This document shows positions 44,176 to 55,681 of a stretch of 64,000 bases of DNA, in pieces. A model generated the notes under the pieces. It made no database searches. It was not told where the DNA came from and saw only the letters and a program-made list of their open reading frames with translations. The stretch spans positions 52,375,891 through 52,439,890 of the forward strand of contig JALGPY010000003.1 of the NCBI GenBank assembly GCA_023055425.1, given 5' to 3'. Each line of letters starts with the position of its first letter. Within the stretch, counting starts at the first letter, position 1. The stretch is from Linanthus parryae (taxonomy: Eukaryota > Streptophyta > Magnoliopsida > Ericales > Polemoniaceae). Made by a program: the position numbers and the translations under genes.

Positions 44176-44515
44176 AGAAGAGGTTTCCTCCCACTTTCTT
44201 TTCAGAAATTCGGGATTTGATAGCTAAGTTTGGGTGGGGTAATGATTTTGGCAAAAAGAAAATTCATTGAAAATTTAGTGCTTCATTTGTCTAAGCTAGA
44301 GTTTTGAAAGGAAAATATCTTAGACAGTATACTTTTCTTTCAGTTAATGCTTCTTGTTCATCCTCCTGGATTTGGAGAGGTCTAATAACAACAAGGGATA
44401 GTGTTTTCCAGGGAGCTAAACGCATGATATGTAATGGTGATAATACATTTGTTTGCCATAGTAGGTTGAGTCGTATAAGTTTTCAAGAACACCTTTTACT
44501 TTTCCATTTCTAATA
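44176..44515 (+). pseudogene. Second LINE fragment
   Basis: Reads GWGNDFGKKKIH, then after a deletion ARVLKGKYLRQYTFL, SSWIWRGLITTRDSVFQGAK and GDNTFVCHSR, the conserved region between RT and zf-RVT. It has no own tail and ends at the inverted-repeat boundary (44516). Confidence 0.82.
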
Positions 44516-46853
44516 TGAATTCGATGAAGTAGGGTTTTGTAGTAACATGAAGGGAGCTTCAAGGCAGGCAAAATAAGGAAGGTTGTCTGATTTGAGAAAA
44601 CATGCTTCTAAATTATAACGGGTAAACAGCTTCATTGTTTTGACCAAAAATAATGAAACACGGTGAAAAATGAACCACAAAAGAAGAAGAAAATGCAAAA
44701 CAAGCTAAAGAAAATGTTGCAATTCGTATAAGTAAAATATGGACATATCAGAACAAAATTAACGTTAGATTTGATCTGGCTCATTTGCAACCTATATGTA
44801 GCAAAAAAATGTCACACGCTTAACATGTGGAATAGATCTAGTAAAGGAAAAAGTGTCAAAGCTGGCAACCTTGAAGGTTAGCTTTGAATTAAGACATCAA
44901 AAAATAGAACTGATGTTCTCTAAATAAAAAGAAAAAAAAAATCAAAGAGAAGAGAAGAATAACATGCCAAGGAAGAAACAGTCCACATTTACTCCTTTTC
45001 TCAGAAAGTAATAGGAGAAGAAGCCTACCGAATTATCTGTCTCAGAGACTTCCTGGTTAACGGTAATATGATTCAAATTCTTCGGCATCCTGAGTTGTGC
45101 TGCTTGAGGAAGATAAACTTCGATTTTATGAATTGGTCGAGAAAACAAAGGTTCAGTGTAATAGACAAACTCGGTTTCCACTAATTAATTCACTTTAGAA
45201 AATTGCTGCATTTGGAGTCTGTCTCAAAATGTGACCTCCGTTTCAATGAATGTTTCAAATTAAAGTGACAGTTGGCTTCATGATAATAACCTGGCTTCTA
45301 GAAGCTGCAGCTTCTAATCGATCCCACACACCAAGATGGCGATATGGCATTCTTTTCGTCATACAAACATCTTTGGTATGTTGATTAAGACGCATAAATG
45401 GTTTGATCTCTAAACGCTATGTTCCAGAATTCACTAAGTAATAGTTAATATTCTAAAACTTCACATAGTTCAATCACCTTATTTTCTATTGTTAATTATA
45501 TAAATTACTCAAGTAAAAAGAAATTTCCGAGTTTAGCCGAGGTCGGCTACAAGGATCAGAACTCCTATACTTCTGCCTGTCCAAGTGTCCAAAGTCATTT
45601 CCTCACTTATGATTAATATATTTTAACTTATTTGACAAAAGCCATCGATATTTTCACTCATTTTATTGAAAGGTTTTCATTCATTAAGTTTTACAATGTT
45701 AATATAATTTTTTTTAGAAAATTTAATTTCAATATATTCTATATATGACCTAGCATATCCATCCATGTGAAGAAACAACTCTTTCAAAGATTATGGTATG
45801 AATTTGTACAGTAGTGAAATCATATAAAAACATAGAGAGTTAAAAAACATCAACTATTACTTAGTGAATTCTGGAACTAGGATATATCTTTTTTACTTGA
45901 GTAATTTATATAATTAACAATAGAAAATAAAGTGATTGATATGTGTGAAGTTTCAAAATATCAATTATTACTTAGTGAATTCTCGAACTTAGCGTTTAGA
46001 GATCAAACCATTTACGGGTCTTAATCAACATACCAAAGATATTTGTATGACGAAAAGAATACCATATCGCCATCTTGGTGTGTGGGCATCGATTAGTAGC
46101 TGCAGCTTCTAGAAGCTAGGTTATTATCGTGAAGCCAAAAATCACTTTAATTTGAAACATTAATTGAAACGGAGGTCACATTTGAAAAAAACTCCAAATG
46201 CGGCAATTGTCTGTAGTGAATTAATTAGTGGAAACCGAGTTTGTCTATTAAGATGAACCTTTGTTTTCTAAACCAATTCATAAAATCGAAGTTTATCTTC
46301 CTCAAGCAGCACAACTCACGATGCCGAAGAATTTGAATCATATAACCGTTGGAAGTCTCTGAGACACATAATTCGGTAGGCTTCTTCTCCTATTACTTTC
46401 TGGGAAAAGGAGTAAAAGTGGACTCTTTCTTCTTTGGCATGTTATTCTTCTCTTTGATTTTTTTTTCTTTTTCTTCCGAGAACACCAGTTCTATTTTCTG
46501 ATGTCTTAGTTCAAAGCTAACCTTCGAGGTTCTATTCCACGTGCTAAGAGTGAGACATTGTTTTGCAACATAAAGGTAACAAATAGACCAAATCAAACCT
46601 AATGTTAATTTTCTGTTATGTCCATATTTGACTTACACAAATGTCAACATTTTATTTAGTTTGGTTTGCATTTCTTCTTCTTTTGTGGTTCATTTTTCAC
46701 CGTGTTTCATTATTTTTGGTCAAAGCAATTAAGCTGTTTACTCTAAGAAGGTTATAATTTAGAAGCATGTTTCTCAAATCAGACAACCTTCCTTATTTTG
46801 CCTGTCTTGAATCTCCATTCATGTGACTACAAAGTCCTACTTCATCGAATTCA
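44516..46853. repeat. Long inverted repeat, copy B (complete)
   Basis: Left arm 44516-45523 and right arm about 45888-46853 are reverse complements over nearly 1 kb each, around a loop of about 365 bp. The outermost bases are TGAATTCGATGAAGTAGG on the left and the complement CCTACTTCATCGAATTCA on the right. The minus-strand reading of 44942-45181 is an open exon-like frame (FVYYTEPLFSRPIHKIEVYL, DNSVGFFSYYFLRKGVNV), and its copy lies in the other arm. I do not recognise the protein. No transposase is present. It could be a foldback-type element or an inverted duplication of part of a gene, able to give a double-stranded transcript. Confidence 0.9.
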
Positions 46854-47570
46854 GATGGCTTATTGGAAGAGCTGAATTTGGTACCAAAAATTTCTTAGAT
46901 CTTTTTGACGGAAATGTAATTATCATTTTTTTTTAAACGGAAGATTACATGAATATCAAAATAAATAAACTTGTTTGCTAATACTGGTAAGAAAATTCTA
47001 CTGCCGACAAATATGACATAGTTGGAACAGAAAAATAGTTTCAATTTTATGCCTTCGAATATTGCTCTCAAATAGAGATTCAGATAATGAATTGAAATTC
47101 ACCTTCGTTGATTCGTGAAGAGTCAGCTTGCAATATTTGTAAGTAGATAGAATAACATACCTATAACATGCTTGGACAATATATTCATATTTTTACAAAA
47201 AGAAAGCTATAATTTTTAGAAGCTCGCACTTAGCATAAAGCGGGAAGCAACAGGAATAATCACATACTTGGTACAAATATGTATACCAACCTCATGGTGT
47301 ATGTTCCTCAAATCAGAAGCTGATAATGCTCTTCGTTAATCAGGGTAGTCTTCAACTAAGTCTCCAACATCTTTGCGTCAACTGGAAGCATGATCTGTCC
47401 GTAAAAGAGCAATTCAAATCATGTTTCTTATACCATGGCCATTGTGTTTGCTTCAATTTGGACAAAGATTTCTTCAAAACCTTCTTCACTAACCTTGATT
47501 TAGATATATGAGTTTTGCAGGACTAATCCCCCGATTCTACAAGTACTAAAGCTGTCTTGACCTATAGCAA
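46854..47570. other. Unclassified sequence shared with 5183-5880
   Basis: Copy B of the stretch between inverted repeat and copia RT. No recognisable domain. Confidence 0.6.
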
Positions 47571-48866
47571 TGTCAAGTTCTGACCAAATTGTGAGATCAA
47601 AGCAAGTACAGTTCTGATACCCTGAGGACGATGTTGACAAGAACATGAAACACGTTCAAATGTATGTGAAGTGTGCATTTTTAAATGGCTATTTGCAAGA
47701 AGAAGTTTATGTTGATCAACCTTCAGGTTTTGAAAATGACAAGTTTCCATATCATGTTTACAAACTTGACAAAGCTCTTTATGGTTTAAAACAAGCTCCA
47801 AGATTTTGGTATGAAAGATTGTCAATTCTACTTGAAAATGATTTCAAAATAGGATTAGTATACAAGGCCCTTTTCATAAAGACTCATGAGAAAGACATGG
47901 TTGTAGTTCAAATTTATGTTGATGATATTCTATTTGGAGCTACTTGATGTCTTGTGCAAGGAATTATCAAGTCTTTTGAGCAGGGAATTTGAAATGAGTT
48001 TTATGGGAGAATTGAACTTCTTTCTTGAACTTCAAATTCATCAGATGAAGAAAGGAATATTACTACATCAAAGCAAGTACACAAGGGACTTGCTAAGCAA
48101 GTGTAATATGTCTCAGTCTAAAGAGATTAAGACCCCCATGAGTTCTTTACTATCTTTAGACAAGGATGAATCTGGTAAGAGTGTGAATGTGAAAGAATAT
48201 AGAGGTATGATTGGATCATTACTCAACCTCACAGCTAGTAGACCAGATATCATGTTCAATGTGTGCATGTGTGCAGGATTTCAAGCTGATCCTAAAGAAT
48301 CACACTTGACTGCAGTTAAAAGAATTTTTAGGTATCACAACGGTACCAAAGAGTTAGGGGTTAGGTATCCAGAACATTCTAACTTCTGTTTGTGTGGCCA
48401 TTCAGATGTTGACTTTGCAGGATATAAAGTTGATAGGAAGAGTACATCAGGGTGTTGTCAGTTTCTTGGATCAACTTTAATCAGGTGGCATTCAAAGAAG
48501 CAAAACTCAGTTGCACTATTAACAGCTGAAGCTTAATACATAGCAGCTTGAGCTTGCTATTCACAGGTGTTACGGATAGCACAACAAATGAGAGATCTTG
48601 GATTTGATTTCTGAGATATACCTATCAAGTGTGACAACAAAAGTGCAATATCAATTACAAAGAAACCAGTTCAGCATTCCAGAACAAAGCATATTGATGT
48701 TAGACATCACTTCATCAGAGATCATGCTGAAAAAGGTGATATTGTTCTTGAATCTGTTTCTACTAACTTGTAATTTGCAGATATCTTCACTAAACCATTG
48801 TCAGATGAAAGATTCTCAGCCTTAAGACTGGAATTGGGCATGCTAAATAAAGAAGCATTGCTTTAG
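47571..48866 (+). pseudogene. Sirevirus-like copia RT/RNase H remnant (copy B)
   Basis: RT appears from KCAFLNGYLQEEVYVDQ (47672-47722) with YVDDILFGA (47910-47942), then a TGA at 47945 and a frameshift. The longest frame, 47916-48536, carries ELNFFLELQIHQMKKG and the RNase H block SDVDFAGYKVDRKSTSG (the A of ADFAG is V). Then ALLTAEA, a stop and further fragments to DIFTKPL-like sequence and the purine tract at 48864. It retains about 85 bp more at its 5' side than copy A. Confidence 0.88.
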
Positions 48867-49315
48867 GGGGAGAATCAGGTAAAATTTATGTGTTTCAAAG
48901 GTTTGAACTGATTTTTAGATCCTTGAAAATCTTTTCAAAGCTTTGATTATATGTGCATTACATCATACAGCTTTTCAAGGCATAGAAATCCTTTCCAAAG
49001 CCTTGAAAATAAGACTGCATGCTAGTTAGTCAATAAATTGGATCTTTCAATATTGGGTGTTATCTTTGTAGATAACTGCTCACTGTTTCCCTTAAATTTT
49101 TTTTTTTAAAAAAAAACCTTCTGAGACGAAATAGTAATATATCTTTTATTTCCAACGGCACACACAAATTTAAATCATTTTGATTCAGCAGATCTTCAAA
49201 GATCTGAAAGAATATTTTGTTTCCTTTTCAAACTGAAACTCTCTTATATTTATCTCCTTATTTCTTTCGCTATTTCGTATCTATCCTACCTCTCTATTCT
49301 TCTCCCCAAACCGTA

Positions 49316-50140
49316 ATGAGCAACAGAAGAGACCCAGACAGAATCAAGATGGATGGTGGTTCAAAGGCTGCAATAGAGAAGAAAAGAAAGGCCACTGTGG
49401 AAGAGGTTTAGACCATCATTGGGGACTCCAGTTCAAAGAATCCAACAGCTGAAGACATGTCACCTCCTCCTCCCAAGAATAAGGCCAAGAAAGATGAGAC
49501 ACCAGTGTCCATCAAGAAGAAGAAGAAGGAAGTGGAGTTCGCACCAGAAAAAACAGAAGGGAATTTAGATTGCCAGCCCTAAGAAGATAAAGAAGAAGGC
49601 TGACATAACTTACAAGGGAAAATGAAAAGAGAATATCTACATTCAATACTCGAATTCAGATGCAACCTCAATCTCATATGAAGTCTATTCTGTTTCAAAA
49701 AAGGATGGAAAGAAGAAAGATCTTCAAGAAGCTGAATAAGAATCCAGCATGGAATCTCAAAGAAAGGATCAGAAGAAAAATTCCTCTTTGACAAAGAAAA
49801 GGTCCTTTGTAAAAAAGAAACTGAAACATGGAAGGAAGGCATTAGAAGGGTTAACCTTCCTGTTTAACAGTGTGATCAAGAGCATAAGTTCAATCATTGA
49901 GGATGTAGATGTGGCTCAACAAGAATAAGAACAGGAAGATGAGGGAGATAGTCAGGAAGAAGATACAGAGCAGCAAGGAGATGAAGACCCTACCCCTTAA
50001 ATCTTGCCTACTCTTTCTTCTCCTTGTCAAGGCCTTGAAATCCTTTTCAAAGTCTTGAATTTTTTATCTATTCAAACAATCTTTCCAAAGACTCTGATCC
50101 AACATATTCTCATTTTCTATGAAAGTCAAATAGGGGGAGA
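49316..50140 (+). pseudogene. Extra 3' ORF of Sirevirus-like copia (copy B), broken
   Basis: Begins ATGAGCAACAGAAGAG and follows copy A at 7540 closely, but an in-frame TAG at 49409 and later shifts and stops (for example near 49624, 49737 and 49926) interrupt it. The expected end DEDPTP plus stop is at about 49990-50000, followed by a palindrome at 50027-50039. Confidence 0.82.
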
Positions 50141-50368
50141 AATTTAGGTTTATTTGCTACTTAAGTGACCTGGTTTTGGTTAGTAGGATTATCTGAAGCT
50201 GTGCTGTTACTTGTTGTCTTCAGCTAGTTTAATAAGTTGGATCTTTTGGACATTATGTGTTGACATGATATGATTTATTCTGCTATGTGCTAATGAGTAT
50301 TTGTTGCAGAAACACAGTATCAAACAGATTAAAAAAACTGTGGTTTTGTCTTTCATCAAGGAGGAGAT

Positions 50369-51544
50369 TGTAAGTTCACTGCAGATTCAAGACTTGGAAT
50401 AACTTTTTTATTTCAAGGCCTTGAAACAGCTTTCAAAGCCTTGAAATTGACTGAGCTTTATATGCATGACCTTAGGGGGGGGGGGGTTCTGATCTTTATT
50501 CAACTCATAAACCCCTGTGCTTTATTAGATGATACTTGATGATGAAAGACAAATTATTTTGATACAGTTTGCAGGATCTAACATCATATGTTTTACTCAG
50601 TATTGCAGGGAATTTTATTTCCTAATTTATAGGAACATGTTTCCTAACCTATGTTTTACAGATATGGTAACTGCTTGATGATTGATTTTGTGATCAATTT
50701 GCTGTGTTTACAAGCTTCCCAACATACTTCCAACATGATTAAATCAGTATCCCTAAAGATATTGAGCTACTAGCCATTGGAATAAGTTGTTACAAGAGTC
50801 AAGATTTGCAAAAAATTTTTAGGAAATTTGTTGAGAAGATTCTGAAGATCTTCCATTCAAACTGGGTGCTTAACAGGAAAATTACTGAAGGATTTTGAAA
50901 AAACAACTACACATAGCAATTCACAGAGATACTAAAAACATTCAAGGATTAACAAGCAACAAAGAAGCATATTCATATCTCTCAATCTAAGCATCAGAAG
51001 AACACTGCACACTCAGTACAGATTCATACTTCTAGTTCTCATTCTCAAGAATTTTTTAAGGTGAACAATAGATAATTCTTATTTAATCAGATAGCTAGAG
51101 AAGGTACTACATAGGTTAGTGAGAACCACAAGCTGTAACAGAGTAAGGTATCTCTATGTTCTTGAGATTTAGGGCTTTTCTGTGGATTAATAAGAATTGT
51201 GTTGAAAATCCTATCTTTGAGGTAGAGACGTAGGTCCAAGTGGACTGAACTCTATATATCTTGTGTCTCTTGCATATACTTTTGAAGTGCATACTTAAAA
51301 TTTTTGCAGCATTCAAAACAGTTTCATTTCAAGGGTTTGAAACTAATTTCAAGGCCTTGAAATAGACTTTTTCTTTCCTTACTCTAATTGTTTTCACTCC
51401 AAGGGCTTTAAACTCATTTCAAGGCCTTGAATCTCTTTAAAAATATTTTGAAACCACTATTGTTCTAAAGTTTAGCAAAAGTCTTCATACTCTATTCAAC
51501 CCCCCCTTCTAGAGTATTGATATTGTATTTCTACCTACTGTACA
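50369..51544 (+). repeat. 3' LTR of copy-B copia element
   Basis: Starts TGTAAGTTCACTGC after a purine tract (AAGGAGGAGA) and ends ACTGTACA; about 1176 bp. Exact TTCAAGGCCTTGAA copies at 50412-50425, 51348-51361 and 51418-51431; a 12-base G-run at 50475-50486. The same layout of motifs near each LTR end is seen in the full-length element, although the LTR sequences have diverged. Confidence 0.82.
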
Positions 51545-51583
51545 CCCCTTAACTTAGGAAACAATTCCTTTCTTAGTTTCCGC
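51545..51583 (-). repeat. Piece of an antisense copia LTR, split by CACTA-2
   Basis: This 39-bp stretch plus 57667-57890 appear to be one antisense LTR interrupted by CACTA-2, since the CACTA target duplication CGC links them. Confidence 0.6.
51581..51583. repeat. Target-site duplication CGC, left of CACTA-2
   Basis: CGC here and at 57667-57669 flanks CACTA-2. Confidence 0.9.
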
Positions 51584-51859
51584 CACTACAACAAATATGA
51601 CATTTGTTGACAGTTTTTTTGTCGACAGACGATTTTATGTCGATGGTTACGCGATTAATCGACAATATCAGAATTTGTCGATGCTCATGATATTTTTTGT
51701 CGACCTTTTAGTTATTATTTTATCATTCTCAATAATGTGGTCAATATAATGTGATTATTTATCCGATTTTGACATTACTTACATAGTGACATTTTTTTTT
51801 GTCAACTCCTGCTTAAAAATTTGGAGAGTAACTTATTAATTTTTCCCGCACTCCCAAAT

Positions 51860-52124
51860 TGTAAGGAGGGAATAAAAAATTAATTCCCCCCACACGTTTT
51901 ACGAGGTTATGCAGAAGTCTCTCACCTCTCTCACATTCACACGACTCTCCCAATTCCGTCTCTCTCAGAACTCTCTCACCCTCTCTCACCCTCAATCGAT
52001 CTAATCGGTCTTCCCAGTCTCTCAATCGATCGAATCCTTCAACAATCTTCGCCGTAGATTGCTGTGAACGCCTCTTTAATCTTCGCCGGAGTTGCTGTGA
52101 ACGCCTCTTCAATCGATTTCAGGT
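51860..52124 (+). promoter_or_regulatory. Putative promoter and 5' leader of the CACTA-2 gene
   Basis: A CT-rich stretch with repeated CTCTCTCAC and (A)ATCGAT motifs precedes a diverged tandem repeat (AATCTTCGCCG...TTGCTGTGAACGCCTCTT, about 52047 and 52081), then a CAG/GTATGG splice-donor-like site at about 52122. This layout suits a 5' UTR exon with the coding exon far downstream (53845). Confidence 0.4.
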
Positions 52125-53844
52125 ATGGGACTGTTTCATCTTCTTCTTCTTTGATCTCTCTGTAATCGACTATTTCATCTTCTTCTTCTTCTTCTTTCGT
52201 TTGATGTTCTTGTTCCATCTCTGTGATGGCATCTTTCAATTTCTTGTCTTGTTCCATCTGTGTGTTGATTTGCATGTTCGATTCTGTGTTGATGTGTCTG
52301 ATTATGTTGTCTTCTTCCATCTGCTAGTGATTTATGAGACGTATGTGTGTGTGATTTGGTCTTCCATTGAAAGTTCTAGGGTTTTCTGCGGATTGGTTCA
52401 TGTTCTAGGGTTAGTCGTCTTACAATTTCTTCAAACATGTATGTGTTCATGTTCTAGGGTTTCTTCAGATGGGTAATTTCTGTTTTAGGGTTTGGCCTCT
52501 TTAAATTTGTTCTGTCCTGTATGTTCATGTTCTAGGGTTTGCTGATTGAATGGGTCGTTACATTCCAGCTTTGATTGGTCTGAAAGGTTATGCTTAATTC
52601 TCCCTTGTTTATGGTTATTGTTTCTGGAATGTGTACTGTATTTGCGTAAACATGTCCTGATTTACTTAGCAACCTGCAACAGTGAGATATCGACTTCCTC
52701 GGCATATATAGTGATATACACATGTCTTTAAACAGTTCAATTGCTCCATGTAAACAGAAATCAGAAAAGCACTGTAGTACTAACTATCAATCAATCTAAT
52801 TTCATGTACCAATTGATAGATTCATGAATGAATCGCAGGACATACAAAATCATTGTTGGCTAAAACCAGTCCAAGGTTATCGAGATCTGAAAGCATAAAA
52901 AGAAAAAGGAGAATGTGATTAACGCATACGTAGAAGTACTTATGTGAACTTGAAGTTGATACTACAGTGATTTGGAATGATTAAATTAAGTGCGAAACTG
53001 TTACAATCAAACTCAGAATATACACAGATAATTAAACATTTCAATTGTTCATATAGGATTACCTCTTATGCATATAGCACAAGCTAATAGACGCATACGT
53101 ACAAGTATTTATGTTTGGTGCACTGCATATAGGATTACCTGTTGTGCATATCATTACGTGTTTTTTGTTACAGAGTCTTATTGCGGTTAATATTACTTTA
53201 TGTCTGTATTGTCAGCTCTGAGCAGTTGAAGTTATTTTTTGCAGGTGGTGACTGTAAAGCTTGAGGCGATTGAAGTTTGTCGGACTGTCAAGTACTTGGC
53301 TGCCTGTTCTCGTTCTAAATTTCGGCCCTCCATTCTGTTAGTATGTTACTTTACATTTATTATTATTCTATCTGCATTTGTTATTTTCGCATGTGACTTC
53401 TTTTCGTTTCATCTGTCTGTGTCCTGTAGAAATTGACATGGTATTTCATCTTCAAAGTATTTACTGTCAGTATTGTTTCGTATCTGCATTGCTGCTATCG
53501 ATAACTTTACGTAATAAAGCATTCGATACGCGGTTGTCTTGTTTCATGTACTGTAGTTGTATGAGTACGAACCGATACGTGCTTGTTTGTTGCTGCTTTA
53601 GTGTAGTGTTATATTTACGTGTTTGTGTTTACAGAATGTTCTGAATTGAAAATAACGACTTTGTTATGAAGCAGTAACGGATAATGTACTGCATAGTCTC
53701 GTTACTCGTGCTTGTCTTGTTTGAAAATCATGCGTTTGTTCAACTGTCAACTTTGTTCACGGTGACATAACTGTTTCTGTTATTTTTGTTTTTTTTTTTT
53801 AATAAAAGTATTGATAGTTATATATATATGACGTGTAGGTAGTG

Positions 53845-55681
53845 ATGGATCGAAGTTGGATTGGGTTGAATGATAAATGGTGTGACGAATATGTTAATGG
53901 TGTTTCAAACTTCATTAAGTTTGCGAGTCGTCATGCTGATGGAATGAATAGGATACGTTGTCCATGTTCTAGGTGTGTTAACGTAACCTTCAGATCTCTT
54001 ACTGATGTAAGAGAGCATCTGCATCAGAATGGGATGCTGGAAGGCTATGTGAATTGGGTATTTCATGGGGAGGGTTACGGATTAGGTGAGGTTGCCGTGA
54101 ATGTGTCCGGTGACTGTGTAGATGACATACCCGAGACACGGTTGCATACGAGTTATTAATATTTTTATTTACTTCAAATTTGATGCTTTTCGTAAATGTA
54201 TTAATTCTTCTCTCGTACGTAGCTCCCCAAACAACTAGGACTGGAAGAGGAGTGACGCGTGGGCTAAGTATCAGAAGTAAGACGAAAAAAATTGGAGGAA
54301 AGATCGATGTGTACATTCCCCTGGGGAAGCGGAGACCAGTGGGTGATGGCCGTTTGGAGCTCACGGCTGAGGTTGGTGTTGCTGTACGCATGCATGCACA
54401 GGCTAGATGTCCGTCATGGAAGAAAATGGAGGATCATCACAGGAAACCCATCTTCGATCACCTACTTGTGAGTGCAGCTATTGCATGGTTCATGTTTATT
54501 TACGTTTACAATGATTTGCCATGTATTTATTTATTAGTTCTCTCTGAGTTCTTGGATTTAACTTGAAAGTGAATTAGTAATTTAAATGCGCATGTTTTAA
54601 TTGACTGTCTGTATTTTATCGTTTAAGGGGATGTTTAATCTGGATTTTTCGAAGAAGCATATCGTTCGTGCCATTAATTCCATGTGCAGCAGAGCATACA
54701 GCGACTACAGATACAAGCTGCATAGACATTACAAGAGTTTCCAAAGCCATACTGAAGCAAGGCGTCATCCATCCCCGCTTGTAACCCAAAGTGATTGGGA
54801 GATTTTGTGTTCGTACTTTCAGTCCGAGCCCTGCAAGGTAAAACCGATATAATAAATGGTATAGAATTTATGTATGTTCTATGTTATGGAGTTCCTTTCA
54901 CAATTTTGTTACGATATATTCACAGGTTAAGAGTAGAAGAGGTACTACCAATCGAGAGCATGTTAAGAATCTGCACAGTTCCGGTTCGAAGACATTTGTA
55001 CAGCGACTGCACGAGATGGTAATGTGTTTAACTTGATCTCATCCGTTTATAGTAATACGCATTCACGTATACGTGTGAGACTCAGTGAAAATAAATTTGT
55101 AGGAAGAACCCTCACTCATTGAAAACTACAAGAACACGCATTGCAAAAGTGGCACATCAGTCTGGCTGTCGCATGAAGCCTTGCAAAAATATGTAAGTTT
55201 GGTTTTGATTTCTTACGAAAACATGTTATTTTCCAAACCTATATCTGACACTTAGTGAATTGTTGTAAAATGACAGAATCGAATGAAAGAAATGAGAGAC
55301 AACGACGTGGATCATGACCTAACTGAAGAAGAGATTGTGGAGGCGGTACTTGGAAGAAGGCCGGGTGTTGTTGCTGGCTATGGTGGAGGTGAGGTCCCAA
55401 AGACTGCATGGACTTACGATGACGGCGTGTCTGAATCGCTAGCAAGGGCTGAAGCAGCAGAAAAGAAGGCAAGTGCATATAGAAGAAGAGCTGAAGCTGA
55501 ACGACGAAGGGCATTGGCTGCGGAAAGGCGTAATGAGGCCCTCGAGAAGAGGATATCCAATGTCGAGAAACTGATTTTGAAGGGCGTGCAACTTCAAGAG
55601 GATTGTGAAACAGATGCAGAGGAGGAATCTGAGAGGGAATCCGAGGAGGGGTCCGAATCTTTCGTTTCAGAAAGTCAATGA
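53845..55681 (+). CDS. CACTA-2 gene: transposase-associated domain joined to Ptta/En/Spm domain
   Basis: Exon 1 (from ATG 53845) encodes MDRSWIGLNDKWCDEYVNGV, then a CX2C region IRCPCSRCVN and LREHL-like VREHLHQNGMLEGYVNWVFHGE: the transposase-associated N-terminal domain usually found on TNP2. Its donor is uncertain (by 54159). Further exons by splice sites are about 54222-54467, 54628-54837, 54926-55018, 55103-55192 and 55278-55681. They give a Ptta/En/Spm-type region (SGSKTFVQRLHEM, EEPSLIENYKNTHCKSG, SHEALQKY-NRMKEM), then an Ala/Arg/Glu coiled coil (EKKASAYRRRAEAERRRALA) and an acidic tail. Such TNPA-type proteins bind subterminal repeats. All exons appear open; the TNP2 catalytic region is absent. 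Splicing is inferred. Confidence 0.72.

Noticed and set aside
52201..52476. Open frame of 91 codons, Phe/Cys/Val-rich
   Set aside because: Lies in the long leader or intron of the CACTA-2 gene, is dominated by TTC/TGT repeats, and has no domain.
54942..55022. A separate small gene in the frame overlapping 54795-55022
   Set aside because: The sensible reading is in another frame with splice sites, as part of the Ptta/En/Spm gene.
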